DNA of 5,802 nt from Elusimicrobiota bacterium (GTDB lineage Bacteria; Elusimicrobiota; Elusimicrobia; UBA1565; JACRDR01). The stretch spans positions 1 through 5,802 of the forward strand of contig JACRDR010000336.1 in the NCBI GenBank assembly GCA_016212845.1, written 5' to 3'. A program made the translations under genes and the position numbers. The notes under the pieces were generated by a model. That model saw only the letters and a program-made list of their open reading frames with translations. It was not told the origin of the DNA and did not search any database. How positions within the stretch are numbered: position 1 is the first letter of the stretch; the number at the start of each line of letters is the position of its first letter. This document shows positions 1 to 5,409 of this stretch, in pieces.

Positions 1-1479
1 GGCGACGACGGGCGCCTGGGGCGCGGGATTGGGCGTCGGGGGCGGCACGGAAGCCAGGCCGAGCCACATGCCGACGCCGGTCGCGCCGGCGAGCGCGCCC
101 GCGGCGCCGACGCCCCACGGCAGCCAGCGCAGGGCCGAGTTTACCCGGGTCGACCCGGGTAATGGGGATAACTCGGCCCGGGCGGCCGGATTGAGTTCGG
201 CTTGCGCCAAGCGCTCGGTGAGGGCGGCGAGATTGCGTTCGATCGCGGCTAGGCGTTCGGCGGACGGATCGGGCTTCGCGAAGGGGTCGGGCTCGGACGT
301 CTTCGAGTCGCGGACGGCGGCTTCGAGCTCGGACACCCGGACCGCGAGCTTGTCGGCGGAGGCGGCGCGGCGCTCGAGCTCCAGCAGCCGGCCCTGCAGC
401 GCCAGCAGAGCCGAGACCGCCTCTTCCGCGCGCTTGGCGGCGGCGACGACCTCGGGACCTATATCCGGCTTCTTGGCCTGCACGGCGGCGAGCTCGTGCG
501 CGAGCGACTCGAGGCGGTCGGCCAGCGGCCGCAGGTGCTCGGCGGACGCGGGCTCGGCCGGCAGCCGGGCGAGCGCGGTCGCCAGCTCGTCGACCTTGCG
601 GCCTAGGGCGAGCGGCGAGTCCGGCCGCTGCTCGATCGCGCGGACGCGGTTCTGCAGGGAGTCCTCGGACAGCCGGGACTCGGAAAGCTTGACCGCAAGG
701 TCGGATAGAGTGCGCTCGGCCGCCGTCACCTTCGAATCGAGCTCGGTGAGCTCCTTCGAGGGCGCGGACTCGGTGAGCACCGCGCGCACCGCTTCCTCGA
801 GGTGGGCTTTCTGCGCGGACTGGGCGGCGGCGATCGTCTGGGTTCGGCCGTCGAGCGTCTCGAGGCGCGTCTCGGCCGCTCGGAGGAGCCGGTGGAGGCC
901 GGCGAGCCCGTCGCGGAGGGCGGCATTGAACTGCTCGCTCGTTTCCCGGGCTTGGTTGACCCCCTCGAGCTGGGCCGCGGACTCGCGCGAGATTTCGCGA
1001 ATGCGTTCCTCGGCTTTGGCGAGCGACTCGGAGAGCTGGTCGATCGAGCCGCGGCAGGCGGCCAGAGCGGCGTCTTCCGCCTCGCCGCGGACGTCCTGAG
1101 CGGCGATCGCGTCCGAAAGCTGGGTGAGGCGGGTGTTGAGCGCGCCGGCGTCGGCGGAGGCCCGGGCGTCCTGCTTGGCGGAGGAGTCCTCGACCGCGCG
1201 CAGGCGCATCTCGAGCGCGGCGATCGCGCGGCGGACGCCCTCGAGCTCGTAGCCGACGAGTTCGGAGTCCAGCCGGGGCGCGGCCGGCGGGGCGGGTGGG
1301 CCGCCCGGGGCCCCGACGAGCTCCGGGATCGACTTCGCCGGGATCCAATCCGTAGGCTCCTGCCCGCTCAGCTCGGCAGGACAGACGAGCGAGCCCGGAC
1401 CGAAGCCCGGACGGCGGGCGAGGATCTGGGCGTCGAGCGGCCCCGTGATGCGCCGCTTTTCGTAGAGCCAATATTTCAC
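1..1479 (-). CDS. GYF_2-domain / coiled-coil / single-span membrane protein (3' end outside window)
   Basis: Seen: an uninterrupted frame of 493 codons from GTG 1479 to the left edge with no stop. Residues 1-53 read like a GYF_2 (DUF4339-type) domain: KYWLYEKRRITGPLDA, then GFGPGSLVCP and DWIPAKSIPEL. Residues 54-70 are a Pro/Ala linker. Residues about 72-430 are rich in Ala, Glu, Leu and Arg with heptad-like spacing and few Gly or Pro, predicting a long coiled coil. Residues about 452-476 (LPWGVGAAGALAGATG and following) form one hydrophobic span, followed by a Pro-rich tail, so most of the protein should be cytoplasmic with the C-terminus across the membrane. GTG is chosen because the GYF_2 domain starts exactly there and AGGA lies five bases upstream. 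Known: GYF domains bind proline-rich peptides and GYF_2 is a bacterial relative. Inferred: a membrane-anchored scaffold or cell-envelope organiser; the function is unknown. Odd: two TTA codons and a 48-bp inverted-repeat structure just before the membrane span. Confidence 0.82.
   Translation of the reverse strand, partial: MKYWLYEKRRITGPLDAQILARRPGFGPGSLVCPAELSGQEPTDWIPAKSIPELVGAPGGPPAPPAAPRLDSELVGYELEGVRRAIAALEMRLRAVEDSSAKQDARASADAGALNTRLTQLSDAIAAQDVRGEAEDAALAACRGSIDQLSESLAKAEERIREISRESAAQLEGVNQARETSEQFNAALRDGLAGLHRLLRAAETRLETLDGRTQTIAAAQSAQKAHLEEAVRAVLTESAPSKELTELDSKVTAAERTLSDLAVKLSESRLSEDSLQNRVRAIEQRPDSPLALGRKVDELATALARLPAEPASAEHLRPLADRLESLAHELAAVQAKKPDIGPEVVAAAKRAEEAVSALLALQGRLLELERRAASADKLAVRVSELEAAVRDSKTSEPDPFAKPDPSAERLAAIERNLAALTERLAQAELNPAARAELSPLPGSTRVNSALRWLPWGVGAAGALAGATGVGMWLGLASVPPPTPNPAPQAPVVA
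132..179. repeat. Nested inverted repeat: perfect 22-bp palindrome inside 10-bp outer arms
   Basis: Bases 141-162 are a perfect 22-bp palindrome (half-site TTACCCGGGTC). Around it, GGGCCGAGTT (132-141) and AACTCGGCCC (170-179) are perfect 10-bp inverted arms. Only seven bases (TGGGGAT, 163-169) break the symmetry. Together they can fold into a stem of about 20 pairs with one bulge. The structure lies in frame in the coiled-coil gene and encodes residues 434-450 (RAELSPLPGSTRVNSAL), between the coiled coil and the membrane span. I saw no second copy in the window. Confidence 0.9.
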
Positions 1480-1484
1480 GGCAA

Positions 1485-1488
1485 TCCT
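1485..1488 (-). promoter_or_regulatory. Ribosome binding site deciding the GTG start
   Basis: AGGA on the minus strand, five bases before GTG 1479. It supports GTG as the start of the GYF_2 protein. The first in-frame ATG is only at residue 91, after the domain. Confidence 0.6.
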
Positions 1489-1489
1489 A

Positions 1490-1517
1490 AGTTTAAGCGG
1501 GGCGGCGGGATTGTCAA
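1490..1517 (-). promoter_or_regulatory. Sigma-70-type promoter of the GYF_2 gene
   Basis: On the minus strand, a perfect -35 TTGACA (1512-1517), a 16-base spacer and TAAACT (1490-1495, four of six matches to TATAAT). The predicted transcript would start near 1483, leaving only about four leader bases, so either the message is nearly leaderless or the true -10 is offset. The same extended -35, TATTGACA, precedes the sigma-factor gene. It would give the third gene of the minus-strand group independent expression. Confidence 0.45.
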
Positions 1518-1532
1518 TAACAGAATTGTTAT
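1517..1532. repeat. Small inverted repeat over the stop codon of the membrane-protein gene
   Basis: ATAACA (1517-1522) and TGTTAT (1527-1532) are perfect 6-bp arms around a 4-base loop. The repeat covers the TAA of the upstream gene (1529-1531) and touches the -35 box of the GYF_2 promoter at base 1517. It is too A/T-rich and lacks a T-tract to be a good terminator. An operator next to the -35 is possible. Confidence 0.4.
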
Positions 1533-2077
1533 GGAGTTAGCGGCAGGATCCGGCTGTTCCGTCGGGAGGAAAGGTTGCCTCCTCGCAGCCGCCGCCGCAG
1601 GGACGGGGTCGCGAGAAGGCCGAAACCGTAGACGAAATGCCCGTAGAGGTTCCACTCGGGCATGAAGGCCACCCGCTGGTACATGTACTCGTTGAACCAA
1701 GGCAGGACGCCGTAGGTCATCACGCCCCAAACGCCGACGGAGTAGGCGAGACCCGCCCACAGCGCGGTCCAAGTCGAGGCGCCGAGCGGAAGGATCGCGG
1801 AAAAGATGATCGCCCAGGCGACGGACGTCGTGAAATGGATGACGATCCCGGCCGCCACCACGTAGCCCGGATCGATCAGCGCGTCCAGGCCGTACAGCGC
1901 GCAGGCGACTTGGCGCTCCGGCACCCAGAAGCCTCCGCCGAGATGCCAATACGCGACGGATTGGAACAGCAGCATGGCCGCGCCGGCGAGCACGCCTGAT
2001 AGAAAGCCCACCGCGACTTTCGTGCCTCCGAGCGGCTGGGACAGCTCGTGCCGGCGAGTCTCGGGGAAACGGCTCAT
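1529..2077 (-). CDS. Small polytopic membrane protein, unknown function
   Basis: 182 residues. Hydrophobic segments lie at about 20-44 (KVAVGFLSGVLAGAAMLLFQ), 71-98 (GYVVAAGIVIHFTTSVAWAI), 103-126 (WTALWAGLAYSVGVWGVMTY) and a shorter one at 144-160, so three or four membrane spans in the inner membrane are likely. The N-terminus and the C-terminal tail (RRRLRGG) are basic, which would place both in the cytoplasm with four spans. The loop GGGFWVPERQVACALYG and the aromatic stretch WFNEYMYQRVAFMPEWNLYGH are distinctive. His81 (VIHFTTS) and His147 lie in or near membrane segments. The start is fixed by the ATGA overlap with the upstream DUF4142 gene and by GGGAG six bases before the ATG; reading further upstream in this frame is only antisense or shadow sequence. 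I cannot name the family. Co-translation with DUF4142 suggests an envelope role. Confidence 0.82.
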   Translation of the reverse strand: MSRFPETRRHELSQPLGGTKVAVGFLSGVLAGAAMLLFQSVAYWHLGGGFWVPERQVACALYGLDALIDPGYVVAAGIVIHFTTSVAWAIIFSAILPLGASTWTALWAGLAYSVGVWGVMTYGVLPWFNEYMYQRVAFMPEWNLYGHFVYGFGLLATPSLRRRLRGGNLSSRRNSRILPLTP

Positions 2078-2598
2078 GCGCGGCTCCCGAGCTGCAAGAG
2101 CCGGGCGGCCAGGAGCCAGTGCTGGTGCAGGATCGGCATCGTCACCGCGAGGTAGCGCCGGATGGCGCGGTCGGTCACCGTGCCTTCGGCGGCCGCGAGA
2201 CGGTCCATCGTTTCGCGATGTCCTTCGCGCGCCCCGGAGACGAACGCGACGTCGAAATCGGCCGCCGGCAGGGCGACGAGCGCCTGGAGGTGGAGCCGCT
2301 CCTCCTCGGAAAGCGCGGCCGACTCGATCTTCCAGCCGCGAGCCCGGGCGAGGTCCATGAGCTTGCGGTCCGCGATGCGGTGGTCGCCGAGCATCCTCTG
2401 TCCGTAGCGCCGCACGCGCAGCGATTGGGCGCGGTCGGCCGCGAGCCGGCCTAGCTCGATCTCGTAGAGATGGGTCGAGTGGATGACGGACAGCAGGCGC
2501 CCCATGTCGGCGGGCGGCGGGCCCTGGGGCGCGGGCGGCTTCGCCGCCGCGAGAGCGGCGGCCGCGGCGAGTACGGCGAACGCGCGGCGCGTGGGCAT
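2074..2598 (-). CDS. Exported DUF4142-family (ferritin-like) protein
   Basis: 174 residues from ATG 2598. Residues 1-20 (MPTRRAFAVLAAAAALAAAK) are a signal peptide: basic start, Ala-rich core, small residues before a Pro-rich mature start. The rest is a helical bundle matching DUF4142: LLSVIHSTHLYEIELGRLA (35-53), the hallmark M-x-x-DH (MLGDHRIADRKL, 69-80), FDVAFVSGAREGHRETM (115-131) and MPILHQHWLLAARL (154-167). His40, His43, His72, His127, His158 and His160 fall at positions typical of the family. Known: DUF4142 is a ferritin-like domain common in exported proteins of Gram-negative bacteria; no firm biochemical role is established. An ATG twelve codons upstream (2634) is possible, but it would precede a good signal peptide with a poor extension and has no Shine-Dalgarno. 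The stop overlaps the next gene's start (ATGA). Confidence 0.82.
   Translation of the reverse strand: MPTRRAFAVLAAAAALAAAKPPAPQGPPPADMGRLLSVIHSTHLYEIELGRLAADRAQSLRVRRYGQRMLGDHRIADRKLMDLARARGWKIESAALSEEERLHLQALVALPAADFDVAFVSGAREGHRETMDRLAAAEGTVTDRAIRRYLAVTMPILHQHWLLAARLLQLGSRA
2084..2088 (-). promoter_or_regulatory. Ribosome binding site inside the end of the DUF4142 gene
   Basis: GGGAG on the minus strand, six bases before ATG 2077. It lies within the last codons of the DUF4142 gene, as expected for a translationally coupled pair. Confidence 0.5.
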
Positions 2599-2604
2599 GC
2601 GGAC

Positions 2605-2610
2605 ATTGTA
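2605..2610 (-). promoter_or_regulatory. Possible -10 element giving a leaderless DUF4142 message
   Basis: TACAAT on the minus strand (five of six matches to TATAAT), with six bases between it and ATG 2598, so transcription would begin at or next to the start codon. No Shine-Dalgarno is present and no good -35 is seen (ATGAAG at an 18-base spacing is the best). Confidence 0.35.
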
Positions 2611-2667
2611 GAGGCGGAGGCCGCGATCCTTCATGGCGGCCGTCTAACATCGCCGCGTAGGCCGCGT

Positions 2668-2672
2668 GAGGA
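2668..2672 (+). promoter_or_regulatory. Possible distant ribosome binding site of the MEMO1-like gene
   Basis: GAGGA lies ten bases before ATG 2683. The spacing is longer than ideal but is much better for 2683 than for the ATG at 2692, where it would be 19 bases. Confidence 0.35.
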
Positions 2673-2675
2673 CAT

Positions 2676-2684
2676 TGCTAGAAT
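2676..2684 (+). promoter_or_regulatory. Possible extended -10 of the MEMO1-like gene
   Basis: TGCTAGAAT on the plus strand is TG-N plus TAGAAT, an extended -10 with five of six matches. No -35 is visible. A start about seven bases downstream would fall at 2691-2692, exactly at the second in-frame ATG, implying a leaderless transcript beginning at residue 4 of the longer form. Confidence 0.35.
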
Positions 2685-3942
2685 GCCGCCCATGCCGGAA
2701 GAGCCTAAGGTCCCCGCGCTCCGCCGCGACGTCGAGATCGCGCCGATCGAGCACGAGGGACGCGAGATGTTCGTGTTCCAGGACCCCGAGGCGGGCCCCG
2801 GCGGCGCTCTCGCGGTCTCCGCGGCGGGGATGGCGGTCGCGTCGCTGCTCGACGGCGCGCGCTCGATTCCGGAGATCCGCGAGGCGCTGAAGAAAGCGGC
2901 CGGCGTGGACGTCAAAGACGAGGATATCCGGCGCTTGACCGATCAGCTCGCGAAGTCCGGATTGCTCGAGACGCCGGAGTTTCTCGAGAAGCGCCGCAAA
3001 TCGCTGGAGGCGTTCAAGGGGGCCAAGACGCGGCCGGCCGCGCTGAGCGGCCTCTCTTATCCCGGCGACAAGCTCGAGCTCTCGAAGATGCTCGGCGGCT
3101 TCGGGCGGGCGGAAAAGGGTCCGGGCAAGTCTCTCCCCGAGAAGCCGTCGGCGGGGAAATCTCCCGCGGGCCTGCTCGCGCCGCACATCGACTTTCATCG
3201 CGGCGGGCCCGCCTATGCCTGGGCGTATCGCGAACTCGCGGACCGCGAGCCGCCGGACGCGATCGTCGCGCTCGGCGTGGCGCACGCCTCGCCGCCGTCT
3301 CCGTGGGTGATGACGCCGAAGACCTACGAGACGCCCTACGGCCCGATGGAGGTGGACCAGGAGCTCTATAAGGACATCGCGGGCTGTCTTTGGTACGACC
3401 CGCGCGCCGACGAGCTCGTCCACCGCAAGGAGCACTCGCTCGAGTTCCAGGCGGTGTGGCTCCGCTACTTGTGGGGCGACAAGGCGCCGCCCTGGGTGCC
3501 GATCCTCTGCTCGACGTTCGAGCGCTGGGCCGACGACCGGGCGCCGTCGACGATCAAATCCGTGGAGGAGGCGCTCGAGGCGATCGGCGAGAAGCTCAAA
3601 AGCCGAGCGAAGAAGCGGCGCATCCTGATCCTGGGCGGCGTGGACCTCGCGCACGTCGGTCCGCGCTTCGGCGACGACGTCGAGCTGAACCCGGCGCTGG
3701 AGAAGCGCATCGAGGACGAGGACCGGAAGTCGCTCGCTCACGCGCTGGCGCTTGAGGCGGACCCCTTTTACCTATCGGTCGTCGCCGACGGCCATTGGCG
3801 GAAGGTCTGCGGCCTGTCGGCGACGTACACCGCGCTGCGGTGGCTGAAGGCGCTCGGCGCGCCCGAGGGCCGGCTCCTGACCTACGGCCAGGCGCCGGAC
3901 CCCGCGGGCGGCATCGTCTCGTTTACCAGCGTAGTGTATTAG
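2683..3942 (+). CDS. MEMO1-family protein (AmmeMemoRadiSam system protein B type) with N-terminal PqqD-like domain
   Basis: 419 residues; ATG 2692 would give 416. Residues about 8-110 (VPALRRDVEIAPI ... ALAVSAAGMAVASLLDGARS, then helices to LAKSGLLE) resemble the PqqD winged-helix fold, also known as a peptide-recognition element. Residues 111-160 are a Lys/Gly/Pro-rich linker. Residues 161-419 are the MEMO1 domain: APHIDF (His168), GVAHA (His201), EHSLEFQ (His251), GGVDLAHVGPRFG (Asp321, His324) and KVCGLSATYTAL (Cys376). These line up with His49, His81, His192 and Cys244 of human MEMO1, so the metal-site residues are intact. Known: MEMO1 relates to LigB-type non-haem iron dioxygenases and in prokaryotes often accompanies AMMECR1 and a radical-SAM enzyme; the reaction is not established. 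Neither partner is in the window. The gene stands alone, divergent from the DUF4142 gene and convergent with the sigma gene. An open frame reaching back to 2470 is antisense to the DUF4142 gene and is not used. Confidence 0.88.
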   Translation: MPPMPEEPKVPALRRDVEIAPIEHEGREMFVFQDPEAGPGGALAVSAAGMAVASLLDGARSIPEIREALKKAAGVDVKDEDIRRLTDQLAKSGLLETPEFLEKRRKSLEAFKGAKTRPAALSGLSYPGDKLELSKMLGGFGRAEKGPGKSLPEKPSAGKSPAGLLAPHIDFHRGGPAYAWAYRELADREPPDAIVALGVAHASPPSPWVMTPKTYETPYGPMEVDQELYKDIAGCLWYDPRADELVHRKEHSLEFQAVWLRYLWGDKAPPWVPILCSTFERWADDRAPSTIKSVEEALEAIGEKLKSRAKKRRILILGGVDLAHVGPRFGDDVELNPALEKRIEDEDRKSLAHALALEADPFYLSVVADGHWRKVCGLSATYTALRWLKALGAPEGRLLTYGQAPDPAGGIVSFTSVVY

Positions 3943-3961
3943 TGGTGCGTCGCACCAGCTA
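3940..3961. terminator. Inverted repeat between convergent stop codons (possible bidirectional terminator)
   Basis: TGGTGCG (3943-3949) and CGCACCA (3951-3957) are perfect 7-bp arms around one base and fill nearly all of the 16-base gap. Just outside, the TAG of the MEMO1-like gene (3940-3942) can pair with the complement of the sigma gene's TAG (CTA, 3959-3961) across one unpaired G. The hairpin reads equally on both strands. No T-tract follows on either side, so it is not a classical intrinsic terminator. Confidence 0.45.
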
Positions 3962-5329
3962 CGCGAGATACTCGCGCATCTGGTCGGACATCGGCGACCG
4001 CCGGAGCTTCCGCAGGGCCTCGATCTGAATCTGCCGCGCGCGCTCGGGCGTGACGTGGAAGCGGCGGCCCACCTCGCCGAGCGTGTGCTCCTCGGTTCCG
4101 ATGCCGAAGCGCAGCCGCAGAATCCCCTGCTCGCGCTCGCTCAAGGTCGAAAGCCAGTTGTCGATCTCGCGGCTGCGGATCGACTCTTCGGCCCGCCGCG
4201 TCGGCGCCGGCTCGGTGACGTCTTGCAGAAGGTCGGAGAGCTTGAGCTCCTCGTCCTCCTCGTTCCACGGGTGCTCGATGGAGACCGGCTCCTGCATCGC
4301 CTGCACGAGCTCGCCGATCTTTCGCGAGGATAGATTGAGTTTCTTGCCGGCTTCCTCGGGGTCGGGCATGCGGCCGAACTCCTGCACCCAGCGGCGGCCG
4401 AGCTTCTTGTACTGCGCGATCTGCTCCTGAACGTGCGCCGGCAGGCGTACCGTGCGGTCCTGGTCGCCGATCGCGCGCTGAATGGACTGCCGCACCCACC
4501 ACGTGGCGTAGGTGGAGAACTTGTAGCCCTTGCGCCCCTTGAACTTCTCGATGGCGCGCATGAGTCCGAGCGAGCCTTCCTGGATGAGATCGGCCAGCTC
4601 GAGGCTGTCGGTCGCGTAGGCCCGGGCGATCGAGACGACCAGTCTCAGGTTCGCCTGCAGCAGCGCCTGCTTGTCCCCGGTCACGGCGTCCTCGAGCTCC
4701 TGGGCGCGCCGCGCGAGGGCGGTGATCGCCTCCGGCTCCATGGAGGCGGGCTCGAGCGGATGTCCTTCCGCCACGCGGCGGGCGAGGTCTTGGATCTTGT
4801 TGGTGAGGCGGCGGAGCTTGTCCTCGTGCAGGGGCATCGCCTCCATCTTGTCGGTAATCCCCTGTTCGATGGCCGCGAGGCGGCGCTCGGCGCTCGCCTT
4901 GGCCGCGGGAGTCTTCGCTCTAAGGAGCGCGGCGGAGGCGGCGGCCAGCCTTTCTTCGGCCCGATCGAGTTCGATCGCGAGGACTCGCACCCGCTCTCGC
5001 ATGGCGTTGAGCTGCCGGCGCGTGGAGCGGCCCCGAGGGAGGAGCTCCTTCGGCGTCATCTCCCCTTCCTTTAGAAGGGACGCCCAGTGGCGCAGCTGGC
5101 GGCGCGCGATGGGCGAGCCGAGCACCAGGCGCTTGAGCGCCCGGGTGTTGTCCTCGATGCGGCGGGCCAAGACGTGCTCCTCCTGCGGCTTGAGGAGGGG
5201 CGTCTTGCCCATCTCCGTGAAAAACAGCTGATAGGTATCGGAGGACGTCGTAGTGCCCTTCTTGGGCCGGCCGCGACGGGCCGGGCGCTTCTCCTCTTCC
5301 TGCGTGTCCCCGAAGCCGATGCCGTCCAT
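3959..5329 (-). CDS. Sigma-70 family RNA polymerase sigma factor (RpoD/RpoS class)
   Basis: 456 residues. Residues 1-30 are short and charged with an AT-hook-like RRGRPKKG (18-25); region 1.1 is absent. Region 1.2 is at about 31-70 (DTYQLFFTEMGKTPLLKPQE). Residues about 71-215 are a helical insert like the non-conserved region of primary sigmas. Region 2 is at about 217-300, with NLRLVVSIA, LADLIQEGSLGLMRAIEKF and YKFSTYATWWVRQSIQRAI, including the aromatic residues that melt the -10. Region 3 is at about 300-350. Region 4 is at about 388-446 (LSEREQGILRLRFGIG, VTPERARQIQIEALRKLRR). The factor binds core polymerase and directs transcription from -35/-10 promoters. The insert resembles RpoD, but Q-R-A-I in region 2.4 and RQIQ in region 4.2 resemble RpoS and other group 2 factors, so either the primary or a group 2 factor is possible. 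AGGAGG fixes the start. Confidence 0.93.
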   Translation of the reverse strand: MDGIGFGDTQEEEKRPARRGRPKKGTTTSSDTYQLFFTEMGKTPLLKPQEEHVLARRIEDNTRALKRLVLGSPIARRQLRHWASLLKEGEMTPKELLPRGRSTRRQLNAMRERVRVLAIELDRAEERLAAASAALLRAKTPAAKASAERRLAAIEQGITDKMEAMPLHEDKLRRLTNKIQDLARRVAEGHPLEPASMEPEAITALARRAQELEDAVTGDKQALLQANLRLVVSIARAYATDSLELADLIQEGSLGLMRAIEKFKGRKGYKFSTYATWWVRQSIQRAIGDQDRTVRLPAHVQEQIAQYKKLGRRWVQEFGRMPDPEEAGKKLNLSSRKIGELVQAMQEPVSIEHPWNEEDEELKLSDLLQDVTEPAPTRRAEESIRSREIDNWLSTLSEREQGILRLRFGIGTEEHTLGEVGRRFHVTPERARQIQIEALRKLRRSPMSDQMREYLA

Positions 5330-5333
5330 GATT

Positions 5334-5339
5334 CCTCCT
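5334..5339 (-). promoter_or_regulatory. Strong ribosome binding site of the sigma gene
   Basis: AGGAGG on the minus strand, four bases before ATG 5329. It is the best Shine-Dalgarno in the window and shows that the organism uses the standard anti-Shine-Dalgarno, at least for this gene. Confidence 0.85.
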
Positions 5340-5369
5340 GTCAGGGGGCGCTGCCGATGCTATGAGTCG

Positions 5370-5398
5370 AGTATACAATGGAAGCTTAGTTCTGTCAA
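5370..5398 (-). promoter_or_regulatory. Near-consensus housekeeping promoter of the sigma gene
   Basis: On the minus strand, TTGACA (5393-5398, perfect), a 17-base spacer and TATACT (5370-5375, five of six). The predicted start is near A 5363, giving a leader of about 34 bases that contains the AGGAGG site. The DNA just upstream of the -35 (about 5399-5429) is A/T-rich, as in an UP element. High, housekeeping-type expression is expected. Confidence 0.8.
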
Positions 5399-5409
5399 TA
5401 TGAAACCTA

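Noticed and set aside
29..1099. Long open frame on the plus strand (356 codons), low complexity in Ser, Ala and Arg
   Set aside because: It is antisense to the GYF_2/coiled-coil gene. The translation is a Ser/Ala/Arg mix with no domain, while the minus frame has a recognisable domain, coiled coil and membrane span. Long shadow frames are expected at this G+C content.
802..1665. Second plus-strand open frame of 287 codons
   Set aside because: Antisense to the coiled-coil gene and crossing its promoter and start. No ribosome site or recognisable motif.
2078..2650. Upstream extension of the membrane-protein frame
   Set aside because: It overlaps the whole DUF4142 gene in another frame with Arg/Pro-rich nonsense. 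The membrane protein starts well at ATG 2077 with GGGAG upstream.
2470..2682. Upstream extension of the MEMO1-like gene to an ATG at 2470
   Set aside because: It would run antisense through the signal peptide and start of the DUF4142 gene and adds Arg/Gly-rich sequence with no domain. The PqqD-like domain starts just after 2683.
2644..3741. Minus-strand open frame of 365 codons opposite the MEMO1-like gene
   Set aside because: Arg-rich shadow translation. The plus strand holds a clear MEMO1 domain with its metal-site residues.
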